A stretch of DNA of 64,000 nucleotides. It comes from Lasiosphaeris hirsuta (lineage: Eukaryota; Ascomycota; Sordariomycetes; Sordariales; Lasiosphaeriaceae). This document shows positions 32,076 to 43,891 of this stretch, piece by piece. The stretch spans positions 806,001-870,000 of the forward strand of contig JAUKUA010000004.1 in the NCBI GenBank assembly GCA_030549175.1. The letters run 5' to 3'. The notes below the pieces were generated by a model. It was not told the origin of the DNA. It saw nothing but the letters and a program-made list of their open reading frames with translations, and did not search any database. Position 1 is the stretch's first letter. Each line of letters begins with the position of its first letter. The translations under genes were made by a program, and so were the position numbers.

Positions 32076-33012
32076 ATGAAGTCACTGTTCATTCTCGCCG
32101 CCCTGGCTTTGGGCTTGACGAGCCAGGTGGGTGCCAGGAATGCCCACACACCCGACAATGTGGCCAGACAGTTTGGTGGAGGTGGTAGGGGTGGCGGAGG
32201 CGGAGGCGGCGGAAGGGGAGGCGGCGGAGGTGGCTGGGGTGGTGGAAGCGGAGGCGGCGGCTCATGGGGAGGCGGTGGAGGGTCGTGGGGTGGCAGCGGA
32301 GGTGGCAGCGGAGGCGTAGGAAGCGGCGGAGGTGGTATCCCGGGAGGCGGAAGCGCTGGGGGTGCCGTCGATGCCTGCACCTGGACAGACCACTGTCTTG
32401 GTACGTCAAACCGCCAGCACTTACCTTCTGGGCCGTGATGCTAACATTCCCAGGTGACGAGTGCGAGACGGAGAATGACTGCGATGGCGACCTCGTCTGC
32501 CGCAATTCCGTCTGTGCTTCATCCGGCGCGGCCACGACGGCGCGGACGACGGCGCGAACAACGGCACGAACGACTGCGCGGACAACCGCTCGCACAACAG
32601 CAAGAACCACAGTTCGGACGACCGTGACGTCGCCCCCTCGCGTGACGTCGGCGCCCTCAACCTGCGAATGGGTGGACCACTGCCTGGGCGCAACCTGCGA
32701 GACCGAGAACGACTGCGATGGCCAGCTGGTCTGTCGCGCGAACAAGTGCGCTGCCACCGGCGGGGCAACAACCATCGTCACCAGCACGCGCCGCCCCACG
32801 ACCCAGCAGCCGGGCCGGACAACGGCTATCCCCCTCCCCACGGCGAATCCTGGAACCCCGGTCTGCGGTGACAACCCGCTGGCTTGTATTGGTAAGTGAC
32901 GTGTGTGTTGGCCGCAGAGACATGCTGACGATCAACAGGTGTTAATTGCTCGACGGATGCTGACTGCGGCTTTGGCCTGATCATTTGCAAAAACGGTATC
33001 TGCGGGCTTTAA
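32076..33012 (+). CDS. Secreted glycine-rich protein with three six-cysteine modules
   Basis: Exons 32076-32400, 32454-32891 and 32939-33012 give 278 residues. A signal peptide (about 1-20, MKSLFILAALALGLTSQVGA) is followed by roughly 60 residues of GGX repeats rich in Gly, Ser and Trp. Then come three modules with six Cys each: CTWTDHCLG..., CEWVDHCLGATCETENDCDG and the C-terminal CGDNPLACIG...ICGL. The first two share CETENDCDGxLVC and resemble the Dickkopf-type N-terminal Cys-rich fold. Modules 1 and 2 are separated by a (TART)n-like Thr/Arg linker from 12-bp repeats, and 2 and 3 by a Thr/Pro linker, both likely O-glycosylated. Both introns lie inside Cys modules. It is probably a wall-associated or extracellular binding protein; no enzyme motif is present. 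Confidence 0.85.
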
Positions 33013-33110
33013 TGGCAATCACGAGGATCGAAAAAGGTGCGCGTGTTTCTGGTTCATGTATTTGTACAGCACAAAAAAGGGGTGGCATCCAGCGCCGTTT
33101 GGTGGTGTAT

Positions 33111-33131
33111 GGGGGGGGGGGGGGGGGGGGG
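33111..33131 (+). repeat. Poly-G tract of 21 bases
   Basis: An uninterrupted G run about 100 bases after the stop codon of the secreted Cys-rich protein gene. Confidence 0.9.
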
Positions 33132-33620
33132 TATTGCATGCTCCTGCCGTCGTTATCGACAAATGATTAAGTCTCTCCACATCGTTCCCCAACCTGCGGC
33201 CCGAGAATTGCCATCGTTTGACGGATGGTGTTTGATCTACAAAGGCTTCTTTGAGCCCAAAATAGGACAGTACCCTGTTTGATTGTCCTCGATAATATCA
33301 TTGTCGTGGTTGCCGCCAAAATGCGGCCATCACTTCCACACTTTCCAGAAGCATGTCTGCTCCAAATCCATCCAGTAAAAACACCCTCACACTTCATCAT
33401 GTATATTCCGGCAAGACAGACACGGCCGTCACGGCGGCCACGAATGCCACCCCACTCAAGCCGATCAAGTCGGTCAAGTCAGATATCTCCAAAGTCTAAC
33501 AACACAAGAGATGATGCATGATGTCTTTTTCATCAAGGACGCCCCGCAAGATGTCGTATCCGACGCCCCAAAGCCTGCGCCCAAACATGTAACTCGAGGC
33601 AGTCCCTCCATTTCATCTCC

Positions 33621-34136
33621 ATGGGCTGCGCAATTGCGGAGATCACTGGCACGACTTCGGCTCTTCGTTTCGTAGCTCCAGCCAGCTCTCGACTTTTGAA
33701 TGGCCGTGTTCCGGTTGTGAGCAGAAACTTCGACCTCGATAATCGTATAGTATTGCTGACCGGCATTTCCTGCTGCGGTCAAAATATGCAGCTCCATCGG
33801 TTCGAGGCGTGTATGAGGCCCGACATCTCAAAGATGTTCTGGCTGTCCATGCAGTGGCTGATTACGCCTCCGGAAGAGCGGCGTGTTTGCGGCTGGCCTG
33901 ATTGCCAGCAGCTGGTACACTATGACTCTCGTTGGGGGGTGGATCTAGAGGGTCGGTACCTCTATTTCTGTCAGGAATGCCAGGCGGATTCGATGGATGC
34001 AAACACCACACGGCGCTGTGCGAGGCGCAGCTCAAGTTTCCTTGGTTGGAAGAGGGGCAGCACGCCCTGTTGCCAGCGCGGTGACATTGTTAGTTGTTAT
34101 TCTATTTCTAATGTAAAGCGTTGTTCGCAAAGATAA
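33621..34136 (+). CDS. Possible protein with a Zn-binding Cys pattern
   Basis: The frame contains RRVCGWPDCQQLVHYDSRW, then YLYFCQECQADS, a C-x4-C..C-x2-C arrangement that could bind one zinc. The N-terminal third looks non-coding and the real start is unclear; a later ATG (MRPDISKMFW, near 33813) is a plausible alternative. No family is recognised, and part of the frame may be intronic. Confidence 0.28.
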   Translation: MGCAIAEITGTTSALRFVAPASSRLLNGRVPVVSRNFDLDNRIVLLTGISCCGQNMQLHRFEACMRPDISKMFWLSMQWLITPPEERRVCGWPDCQQLVHYDSRWGVDLEGRYLYFCQECQADSMDANTTRRCARRSSSFLGWKRGSTPCCQRGDIVSCYSISNVKRCSQR

Positions 34137-34281
34137 CTTTTCAATCTGTGAAGAACCCAATCGGACCTCAGCTGGGTGTCGCGCCTGCCCTATAATACAT
34201 GCTGCCAGACACCAAAGTCCACCCCAGCTTCGCACTTTCCGTGAAACTTGCCCCTTCTTTACGCCAGACTCCCTCAGATCC

Positions 34282-36529
34282 TCAACGAACAACAACTTCC
34301 GTCTTGGCGCCATCAGGCGCAGTCAACATTAAACACCCCTCGAAATACTTGTGCAGCTCCTCAAAGTCCTCCAGCTCGCCGACCCAGCCGACGTACTGAT
34401 CTGGCCTGACAGCAACCACACATCCTCTCTCCTTGTCGACCCCGTAGTTCTTGTACGCATCCCCAAAGCCCTCGTGGTAGCTGACGTCGTCCACAAACAC
34501 CTTGTTGTAGTCCCACCCCGTGTGCTCGTCAAACGGATGCAGCGCCGCAGGGAAATCCCTCAGCAACTCCGTCTCGGTCCGCCTGGACGAGTGGATCGTC
34601 AGTACCTCGACAACGCTGTCAATCTTTTGGCCCGCCGGCGTAGCCCGATGCAAGAAGCCGGCGGGGGCGTCGAGTGCCTTGCAAAACCGGTCGACCCGTG
34701 CCTTTTGCTCAGGGCTCAAGATATTCCCCGCAAAAAGCACGACACGGAACCGGCCGTCTGCCTTTAGTCGCTCTTGAAAGTGCCACGGTCTCGCACACGC
34801 CTGGTTGAGCACCTTGAAGCTGTTGACGCGCATACCCACAGGCAAACCGCTCGCCAGCGCCTGCTTCTTTGCAAAGTCGTCAGCTGTGATTGCATGCGTC
34901 GCCACCGTCTTGGCCGTCCTCTCGCTACCGTCACCTTGCTCTGCAGCATCACCCGGCTTAACAACGAGATTGCTCGGCCCGTAGTTGACCGACAGCCCCG
35001 ACGCAAACATGTTGCCCTTGAGGAAGGCGTCTTTGAACTCCTCCATGCTGACGCCCTCGGCGTCCATGACATCCTTGGCGGGACGACCCGAGAACAGCCG
35101 GCTGAACTTGTGGTCAAAGTCGATCAGGTCCTGGGCCACGCGTCGCCGCTCGCTCTGGTAGCTGCTAAGGATGCTGCGCTTGCACACGCCCTTGGCGACC
35201 AGTCCGACCTTCCATCCCAGGTTGAAGCAATCTTGCATCGACACGTTCATGCCTTGGCCAGCCTTGGGCGAGTGCGTGTGCACCGCGTCGCCGGCGAGGA
35301 AGACGCGGTTGTGGGACTCGAAGCTGGTGCCGACTCGTTGGCCAATCTACAAGGTCAGCACAATCTTCCAGACGGAGCAGAGAGCTAACCTGGTAGGCAG
35401 TCCACCAATCGCAGTACTCGTAGTCAATCTTGTACGGACTCAGAATCTTTTGTGCGGCGCCAAAGATGAGATCAGGTGTGATCTTGCTTCTGTCCGCGCG
35501 GCCGGAAGCATCGGGAGTCACCTCCTTGAGCTGGATGTACAGACGTACAAGGCGGTTCTCACGTGGTATCACCATCAAGCTGCCGTTCTCCGCCGAGTGA
35601 ATCGCGCAGCGCATGCGGATGTCGGCTACAAAAGTCAGCAGATATCATTGCAGTGTACGGGCAACCTACGAAAGTCAGTGATTGGGATGATATCCATCAC
35701 GCCCCAGATGAAATCTGTGGCCTCGCCATCCAGCTCGAAACCGAGCGCTCGCCTCGTCCAGCTGCGTGCTCCGTCGCAGCCAATGACATACTTGGCGTGG
35801 ACAATCTCAGTCACACCAGCCCGAGCCTGACTCTTTCGGATCAGGTCGTCCTCGTCATCCACAGCGGTAAGGTTGCTCCTAAACAGACCATCGGGGACTT
35901 TGCTGCCCGTCTGTTGCTGTACCGGCGTGGCCTCCTCTTCGGTCAGCGTCCGGAGCCTAACAGTGACGGGATAAGCCAAGTCATCGTCGACCTTGGCCTC
36001 GTCAATCTCAAGCGACTCCGGCAGCACACCACGCTCCACCTTGATGGTGTCGCCCGAGTACTTCTTGATGTTGTCAAGAAAGAATCGCTCAATACGACCC
36101 TGGTGCAACACAATCTGCTGGAAGCGTGACAAGCCCACGATGGTGTCGGGAATACGGTCAGACCGACGGATAACCCCGTCCGAGCCGGGGTTCCACATGC
36201 AAATCTCGATCATGTGGTTGGCCTCCTTCCAGGCGCGGTCGCCAAAGCCCAGGCTGTCAAAGATCTCCAGACTCCGGCACTGCAGCCCGTCGGCCTGCCC
36301 GTAAAAGATCTTGGTGTTTCTCTTGTCCACGATGCGTGCTTTGACTCCGCAATGGGCCATCCAGGCCGCGGCCATGAGCCTGTCAAGCTTAGTACGGGAG
36401 CTAATCTCATATTCAAGGATCTTACCCTGCAGGGCCTGCGCCTATGATGAGACTGGATAACATTAGCTCGTCGTGTTCGTCCCATTGGAGTGTCACTCAC
36501 ACGTCAACGTTGGATTCCGTGGTAGCCAT
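34282..36529 (-). CDS. FAD-dependent phenol 2-monooxygenase-type hydroxylase
   Basis: Five exons (36529-36501, 36452-36426, 36379-35670, 35625-35390, 35346-34282) give 688 residues. The Rossmann motif LIIGAGPAGLMAAAW (GxGxxG at 14-19) is rebuilt across two tiny first exons. The DG motif VIGCDGARSWTRRALG (about 218-233) and the GD motif VFLAGDAVHTHSPKAGQGMN (349-368) define a class A flavoprotein hydroxylase. A C-terminal thioredoxin-like domain (about 510-680, RFRVVLFAGNI) marks the phenol hydroxylase/3-hydroxybenzoate 4-hydroxylase branch. The enzyme should use NAD(P)H and O2 to hydroxylate a phenolic ring ortho to the OH group, in aromatic catabolism or metabolite biosynthesis. No ring-cleavage dioxygenase gene is adjacent, so the pathway is not indicated. 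It is cytosolic, with no signal peptide. Confidence 0.92.
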
Positions 36530-38562
36530 GGTGATTGGACAGCTGACAGGTACAAACTATCGGTATGGAGTATGGAATGAGAGAGAGAAATGCTCACGCA
36601 AGAAATAGGAACGAGATCAGACTGGTTAATTCATAGATAGGACTGGCTTCCCCTCTTGGATGCCATCGCGATTCCCCAATCAACGATGTCGTATCACGGT
36701 CCACTCCCTGATCATGCGGATGCAGTTTGGCGGCTGCATGGTTCTGGGGCCGCATGCAGCAGCGTGGCTGCGACCGCCTATCACCAGTCGGTTCGCACCA
36801 AAAGGGGTGACACACCTGTGGTTTGCCTGTCTGCCTCCATGTTGTCCTGGGCAAGAGAATGCCCCCCTCGATTCCCCCACCACCCACCCGAAGGAACCAT
36901 CTCGGCAGTGATCGTCCTATGGCTGTCTTTCCCGAGACGGAGCCGGTGCTGACCGTTGCAGGAAACGTCAGCCGGGAAATGAGCCTTGAACGCAGAACAA
37001 GCCCAGCTAGCAACAGCCGCAGCCACAAAAATATCAACTGCCAGCCCCCTTTTCGTGATGCAGCGCAACAATAATGGCCCGAACTACCGAGAAACCCTTG
37101 GAGTCTGGACAAATTTGACCTGGATTCTACGTGTGATGCCCCCTCCGTGGCGGCAGCGGGAGGAACCGTAGCATAACTATTGCTTATCTCCGCCGCGCCA
37201 TCCAATCGCGGCTTGTCCGCCTGCTGGGGGATGCTGCAGCGCAACATCAGTTCCTGGATCGATCCTTGTCCTGGAAACATGTCAGCTCGAGGTTGGTTGG
37301 AAGTCCAACCCCCACGATCCTGACTCAGGGCCTTTACACGGCTAAAACCTTCACCAATATCGAAAAGAAATGTGTGTCAGCTAGCGGTACGCTACTGTCG
37401 CCATTCCTAACGAAATGTTCGCTTTGTTCCTAGCGCCTCAATACTGATTCAGTGGCTTCAAGATCTTCGAGAAATCTGCACGACTTCGTCGAGGGCGCCG
37501 GGCTGAGACTGACAGTCGCCTCCATGGGGAGCGACTCGATTCCGCACTTTGCTGAGACAAGCTCCAGAGCGCCAAGGCCGGGGTGCTCTACGCCTCTTTC
37601 GGATGATCGCAACGCCTCCCCTGGCTCAGGTTGTAACCTATCGACCAGTGATTTACGTGGCATCGGACAGCTTCACAGGAAAAGAAATTTCATTCTTGAA
37701 GACATCTACCCTGGCTTGAAACGTTCTGCAACCTCGGACTCCGTCTGTCAGCATGCCATGCTTGCTTATTCCGCTGTCTTACCCCTTTCTTGGACGCCTG
37801 CACTAAGGCATCCCACCTCTCTCAAACCTCCGCAGAACATAATCTGAACCAGGGCGTTTTTGCGAACACCCTAAGGATGGCATTGCGATGATCTCTCACT
37901 ATTTGAGGAAACTTGCCCGTTTCAAGCCCATGGGTTCGAGTAGCCATCAAAGGATCGGCAGCCGTCGTTAGACCCTTGCAATTCTCTCGTCCGTGCCCAA
38001 CGGTCCTCCCGGCTCCACGGCTCGCCACCCTCCTTGAGCCCTTGTCGGTGCGGGCTGCAGTCAGGCTGTCACATCCTCCATGGAACAACGGCTCAGGGGT
38101 GGAGGGGCCACCCTAGTAGACCCCGGCTTGCGCCCACCGCGGGCAGTCACCTAGCGACCCGGACGGCTGTCAAGCTCCCTGGCAGATATCCTAGGCGGTA
38201 GAGGTCGCATTCGAAACGGCAGCTCCAACACCCCACACCTCACTCTCGGTGAGGATGGATAGACGAAATCAAGATCCTCACCTCGGTGCAACTAGCCCTG
38301 GCCGTGCTGTACATTCAAGAAAACAACCGGTCCTTTTCATCCTTCAAGACCTCGTCTTTGCTGGATGACGGAATGCAACGATAACGCAATATTCGGCAGG
38401 GTACGCATACCGAGAGCACAGGGAGTTGAGAATGGTCTCACGCTTATATCTGGGGGACGCCACTCGAACATCCCCTTGCTGTGGGCCACAGCTTCGCTTC
38501 ATCTCATCTCTTCCGACCATCTTTAACCACACTCGTTACGCACGCCATCGACAGACCACACC
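36530..38562. other. Divergent intergenic region
   Basis: Two kilobases between the flavoprotein and the 7TM gene. The open frames (for example 37452-37847) have no motif or splice context and were not accepted. Both promoters lie here. Confidence 0.45.
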
Positions 38563-40035
38563 ATGAGCGCCGAGGAGGCAAACCGGTTCATCCGAGAGGT
38601 CTGGGGACTGCAGGGCGCAGCCTACCTCGTTGTCGGGCTGCGATATTCCAGCAGGATTCACACGCTGGGATGGAGCAAGCTGGCCTGGGATGATACGTTG
38701 ATGTTGCTGGCGACGGTACGTCGTCTAGCCCAATGCTTCAGATTTTGGAATGCTAATGTCTTTAGCTCGTATACACGGCCGAGAGCGTCATGGCGTATCT
38801 TGTCGTCGCCTACTGGAGGGGTCTCGCCAACAACGCCATGACAGACGAGCAGAGAGCAGCCCTGGATCCCAACTCGGAAGAACACCTGCTCCGGGTCAAC
38901 GGATCCAAGACCCACGTCGCCGGGTTGCTGTTGTACACGACGCTGCTGTGGTTGTTGAAGGGGTGCTGGACGGTATACTATGCTCGACTGACGTGAGTTT
39001 GTCAAGGACCCAGAAGGGGGAGAGGCTTACAGATTGATAGGGACGGCGTTCACAAGATGCGGCTCATGATCAAGGGCGCATACATCATTATCCCCCTGAC
39101 ATATGCTGCCTGCCTGTTAGTAGCCTTCTGCAAATGCATCCCCTTCAATCGCCAATGGCAGATCTATCCGTTTCCGGGCAGTAAGTTTCCCCTCCCTATC
39201 CCAAGAGACTCGGGCCAACAGCCATCAGACAGTTGCGAGCCGGCGATATCCACGATCCAAACCGTCTTCGTCATGGTCATGAACACCATCACCGACTTCT
39301 ACCTCATGGCCATTCCGCTCCCCATGGTGTGGAAGTCTAGCTTGCCCCCGCGAAAGAAGCTGGTCCTTCTTATCATGTTTAGCGGCGGTCTCCTCGAGAT
39401 GGCATTCGGCATTCTGCGCTGTACCTCCATCTTGACTGTATGTCACGCCTCTTTCCCAGCGAAACCCCAGCTAACAGCTTCAGCTCGGCGACATCGACCC
39501 CGCCCAGTCCGGGTACTGGTCCGTCCGCGAGTCCTTCGTCTCGGTAGTCTTGACCAACATGCCCATGGTGTATCCGCTGGTCAAGCGGTTCTTCGAGCGC
39601 GGCCTCAGCAGCATCAGCGGCTCCCACAGTGCGACACAGGCCGAGTCCACCCACGGCTACCGACTCGGCAGCCACTCGGGACGAAAGGCCAACCAGACGC
39701 ACAATAGCAAGCATCCGCTCTCCATTCCCAACGAGACATGCTGGGGCTCCGAGGAGAATATCGTCGAGAATTCGAATGCCGACGCAAAGACCACGGGGAC
39801 GACGACCTCGAGCGGTGATGAGTCGCCAGCGCAGCTGCCGCTGCAGGGAAAGAAGACCGCTGTTGTGCACTCGGAGAGACAGATTAGCGCTGGCCCACCG
39901 TCGCCGACGTACCATTCTGGTGGAAGGGATGTTGAGAGGGGGCAGCAGGGAAGGGGGATCGTTGTGACACACGAGTATACGGTTACAGAGCAGCATAGCC
40001 AGGCCAGGGACAGGAAAGGGGGAGGTGAGTATTAG
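38563..40035 (+). CDS. Rhodopsin-domain (PTH11-like) 7TM protein
   Basis: Five exons (38563-38715, 38766-38992, 39041-39180, 39229-39437, 39484-40035) give 426 residues. Hydrophobic helices run from GAAYLVVGLRY through LLLYTTLLWLLKG, GAYIIIPLTYAACLLVAF, TVFVMVMNTITDFYLMAI and KLVLLIMFSGGLLEMAFGI. WDDTLMLLA in helix 2 and the conserved FNRQWQIYPFPG and NSCEP loop match the fungal rhodopsin-domain family that includes PTH11-like receptors. The last 170 residues form a hydrophilic, Ser/Thr-rich cytoplasmic tail with no CFEM domain at the N-terminus. It is located in the plasma membrane; a role as a receptor for extracellular cues is inferred from relatives, not shown. Confidence 0.9.
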
Positions 40036-40837
40036 TCCTGCCTTTCAAAGTCTCGTCGCCTAGTTTTCGCCTTGTCGTCGCCCCCGAATGAAGTCCCACA
40101 AATCACAGAAGTGTCTGATAGAAGGACGTCAAGGAGTATTGAAAGGCATGTCGTTGCATTCATTGACCGTCATATTTTGGGGATGCCATCTGGGATCCAT
40201 GTCCAACGAGCCTCTAGTCCTTTCTGGTGTACTCGTCTCGGCGCTCTATGCGTTCTGGGTTTCCTGTGCTCTTGTCACTTTCTGACCCTTAGCAATCTAC
40301 CCAGGGAGCGTTGACAGCAGGGCGGCAGTCAACGACCTGAAATGATTACAAAATGACTAGCATTTGAGCTGTTTGCTGACATCACCACCACACAATGAGT
40401 TCAGCCAACCGGCAAGCATCCATTTACCTGGTCGTACGCGAATATATGAAAGTAGAGGGGCTCTTTAAGTCGACAGGCGTATTTTAGGTTGAGAGGCCCC
40501 TGCTTCTACAGTCCAAGGCAACCGAGTGTGGGCCATGTGGCTGGGCACGTTACAGCTATAGTAGGAACCACTAGGGGAAAGCTCCAGGTGCTCGAGGACA
40601 AGCTACGGGCTGATAAGAAAACACTTGACACGCGACTTCTCATCAGCCTTTGGTAGTTTCGTATCTGGTACCTAAGGCAAAACCCACCTCTTTACTTTTA
40701 CTAACACAACCATCTCTGCAGCCGACAGTCCGATACCATCCAGCTCTAGCAGCAAAAGGACTCTGACAATTATGACGCCAGCTTCCGCAAGTTGATCACT
40801 CTAGTATCAGAGGGAGAAAAAAAAATTAACAGAACTC
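40036..40837. other. Intergenic, possibly decayed coding DNA
   Basis: The last 150 bases before 40838 could be the 5' part of the NLR relic (short in-frame helical pieces interrupted by stops). Otherwise nothing is recognised. Confidence 0.35.
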
Positions 40838-41470
40838 ATGGTTGAGCATATGACTGCGGAGCACATGACCCAAAGGACAGAGTTCATCAATCAGCATACG
40901 ACTGCGGGGTCGAATGCAGGACAAAGGCACACATCTGCTACGGTAGGCGCACTTGGCGACCGTTTGGAGGCCAGCAGGACACTTGAACGTCTGCTAGGGA
41001 GTTTGAAGTACCCGGCCATGAATGAGCGACGCAACCGAGTTGCAGATCCTGTAACAGACACATTCCAGCGGATCTTTGCAGCAGTGGAGGAGGGTGCAAG
41101 GGATGGGGCAGATAACGAAGACGAAATCAACAAGGGGAATGAGGATGACAACACGTCTGATGCCAGGTCGTCTTCAATGAGGTTCAACCTGATACCCGAG
41201 TCATTGTTGAAGAGGCAGTCCACATACGGCGGTGGCAGGACGCTTTTCGTGACGAGCATGGGAAGTCTCGCGATCCCCGGGTTGTTGCTGCCTCGCTTCG
41301 CTTCCAGCGGTGGCTTCGGTCGGAATCCCGGCCACGCCAACGACACCATCTACCGCAACCGGAGTGGCTTTCAGGTAGCCGCCTGGCGGGAAAGGGGCGC
41401 ACGTGGAGAGGGGCTCAAGGGAAACGCGTGGGATGGATGCTACGGCGGAGTTACGGTTGCGGAACGCTGA
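40838..41470 (+). pseudogene. Probable relic of an NLR linker region
   Basis: The segment LLGSLKYPAMNERRNRVADP followed by VTDTFQRIF resembles the stretch that in many fungal STAND proteins links the HeLo/SesA-type N-terminus to the NACHT domain (typically SLxFPxMxxRxxxIxxAHxxTFxWIF). An acidic insert follows. No P-loop is found afterwards: the frame turns into unrelated sequence and abuts the acetyl-CoA synthetase fragment. It is called a relic by motif likeness only. Confidence 0.35.
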
Positions 41471-41487
41471 GCCAAGCTAACCCGCGC

Positions 41488-42504
41488 CACCCTTCAGACA
41501 TCGAGGAGTACCAACAGCTGTACAAGGAGCCCATCGCAGAGCCTAACAAGGTCACCATCATTTACGAAGCTGACGAGCCCGGCGATGGCCGCAACGTCAC
41601 CTATGGTGAGCTCCTGCGCGAGGTTTCCAAGACAGCCAATATCCTCAAGTTGATGGGCGTCAAGAAGAGAGACACAGTCGCTATCTACCTGCCCATGATC
41701 CCCGAGGCTCCCATAGCCTTTCTCGCCTGCGGCAGAATCGGCGCGGTCTACTCAGCAGTATTTGCCGGCTTCTCGGCCGATTCCCTACGCGACCGAGTTG
41801 TTGATGGCAAGAGTAAGGTTGTCATCACCACTGATGAGGGCAAGCGCGGTGGCAAGTTGATTGGAACCAAGAAGATTGTCAACGATGCGCTCGAGCAGTG
41901 CCCCGACGTCAGCCACGTGCTAGTCTACAAGAGGACCGGCGCCGACGTTCCCATGATGACCCCCGGCCGCGATTATTGGTGGCATGAAGAGGTCGACAAG
42001 TGGCCCACATACCTCGCCCCCGAGCCCGTCAACTCCGAGGACCCTCTGTGCCTCCTCTACTACACATCTGGGTCCACCGGCAAGCCTAAGGGCGTCATGC
42101 ACACCACCGGTGATTTCCTTCTCGGCGCCGCAGCGACGGGCAAGTATGTCTTTGATATCCACGATGGCAACCGGTATTTCTGCGGAGGAGACGTGGGCTG
42201 GATCATTGGGCATACCTATGTTGTTTATGCGCCACTCCTCCTTGGTGTTTCCACTGTCGTCTTCGAGAGTACCCCCGCGTATCCCAATTTCTCGCGCTAT
42301 TGGGACATCATCGACAAGCACAAGGTCACGCAGTTCTACGTTGCGCCGACTGCGCTCCGCCTGCTCAAGCAGGCAGGTGACCATTTCGTTAAGAATGAGA
42401 TGAAGCACCTCCGGGTTCTCGGCTCCGTCGGGGAGCCCATCGCTGCCGAGGTCTGGAAGTGGTACCTCGAGGTTGTTGGCAAAGAGGAGGCCCAGATCGT
42501 TGAC
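41488..42504 (+). pseudogene. Truncated acetyl-CoA synthetase copy
   Basis: About 339 codons of high-identity acetyl-CoA synthetase: [32 protein letters not shown], the AMP-binding loop [46 protein letters not shown] and [16 protein letters not shown]. The N-terminal piece [10 protein letters not shown] is fused directly to [10 protein letters not shown], so about 65-70 residues that normally separate them are deleted. The sequence stops after QIVD at a GTGCGT donor-like site, and no YWQTE motif, hinge or lysine-bearing C-terminal domain follows. It is a partial duplicate of a housekeeping gene that must lie elsewhere; the long open frame indicates a young event. Confidence 0.85.
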
Positions 42505-42804
42505 GTGCGTATCGGTCCCCGATTTTCGACCCCTGAACAGCGTCACTTCATGCAGTCCAGAAGAGTATGGGCTCGGTGCATCCTGCTGGTATCTAAAACG
42601 CGTTGTTCTCATCTGCTCGTCGGCTTCGGCGGAATACGTTTTGCGTCCCCAACATTACTCCTTCATTTTTACGTAATTACTGGGGAATACGCCATGCTTT
42701 GTGCCGATCATTCCCGTCCTGTTCCGAAGTCAGTGCATGTCGCTCCCGCAGGCAAAGGCAAAACCTCAGCACGTACCACCAGTCATAATCGCTTTCCGTC
42801 TTTT

Positions 42805-43380
42805 TCAGCACCGTGATGATATACCACCTTTCTTGAACCCAAGGTCGCTCGGTTGGTCTGCATCGAAATTAAAGAGTGCCACGGCCTCGTTCCCAGTCTT
42901 GTTCCCCCACACAACATTGTCATGGCTGTCGTCATAAACAGGAATATCGTTGTACATACGGTCATCCGCCGCTGCTGCTTATAGGCCGCGCCGCTGAAAA
43001 CTCTCGAGTTTAAAATGCTGAGAAGCGGGTACGTTTGTGGCGGGGGGGCGCTCGGATCTTGTGAGGATGTCGCGCGCCGTAATCGGGCGGCCGTAGAGTT
43101 TTGTGTTGGCATCTTTTCGCTCGATGATAACCGAGCCCTCGAGGGATACGCCGGCGAATAAGCCCTTTGTCTTGGAGTAGCTGAAAATTCCCGCCACGCT
43201 CCTTAGCGATGCAACTCCAGCTGCCTCGGCGATTCGGCCAATCGGTCCGGCTGCAATCGAAATATTTCCGCCGAGTTGTAAGGGATCCGGCCTGTGATAA
43301 GGTCTTCTACGGCGCTCGCATCGTTGAGAATAAAGACGAAACAGTGAATGAACCCAGCAGGAATATTCAGTATCGCGCAA
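42805..43380 (-). pseudogene. SYLF-domain (Ysc84-type) gene fragment
   Basis: The minus strand encodes FILNDASAVEDL, then in another frame LGGNISIAAGPIGR, GIFSYSKTKGLFAGVSLEG and IIERKDANTKLYG, and finally in a third frame YNDIPVYDDSHDN and ALFNFDADQPSDLGFKKGG before a stop. These are consecutive parts of the SYLF (DUF500) domain, which in Ysc84-type proteins binds lipids and actin at endocytic sites. At least two frameshifts separate them and the N-terminal part of the domain is missing, so this is a pseudogene fragment. Confidence 0.8.
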
Positions 43381-43559
43381 ATTTACAGTCTAGACATATA
43401 CTCACAGAATTATGATTTCTCGAGGCCTTGGAATCCCCTGCCCGAGCGCTTTTAAGCTTCCTTACGCAACTGGCCTCACCCGTATTCACCACAGCCTCAC
43501 GTACAGAGATTATTTACAGAAATCACCCGCGAGATTATTTGCTGAGGTTAACTTGCCTG

Positions 43560-43831
43560 CGCTGGCCCTACATTTTTCCTACACCAACTTCTACTGCCCC
43601 CAGCTGGCAAACACAGCGCCGTCTGCCTTTTGCTGTCGGGAGGGCCCCGGAAAAAAAGACCACGGCGACCTGGATGTCCTCGTGGCCGTAGAGAGGCGTG
43701 TTGCCTTCCCCAGGACACCCGGTGACGTGATCCCTAGGCCTCCGCATCTGCTCATTGAGGCTATCAAGAAAGCTTTACACGCCGACCACAGCATTGCCAC
43801 CAAGACGTCGGCAGTTCTTTTGGGTAAATAA
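43560..43831 (+). pseudogene. Possible nucleotidyltransferase-like relic
   Basis: The piece KKDHGDLDVLVAVE recalls the GDxDxLV core of fungal nucleotidyltransferase-like hypothetical proteins, followed by LLIEAIKKALHADHSIATKTS, a spacing seen in such proteins. Flanking coding sequence is lost. The assignment rests on short motifs only. Confidence 0.25.
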
Positions 43832-43891
43832 ATTCTAACTTGAGTGCAATTCGCAATTCTAACATGAGTGGGTCGTTGTTCAGGGGTAGGT

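Noticed and set aside
37452..37847. Plus-strand frame of 131 residues between the flavoprotein and 7TM genes
   Set aside because: No motif or homologous look; overlaps other random frames.
37925..37950. B-box-like GGGTTCGAGTAGCC
   Set aside because: No A box or cloverleaf upstream.
41920..42612. Minus-strand frame of 230 residues opposite the acetyl-CoA synthetase fragment
   Set aside because: Antisense of conserved enzyme codons; no motif of its own.
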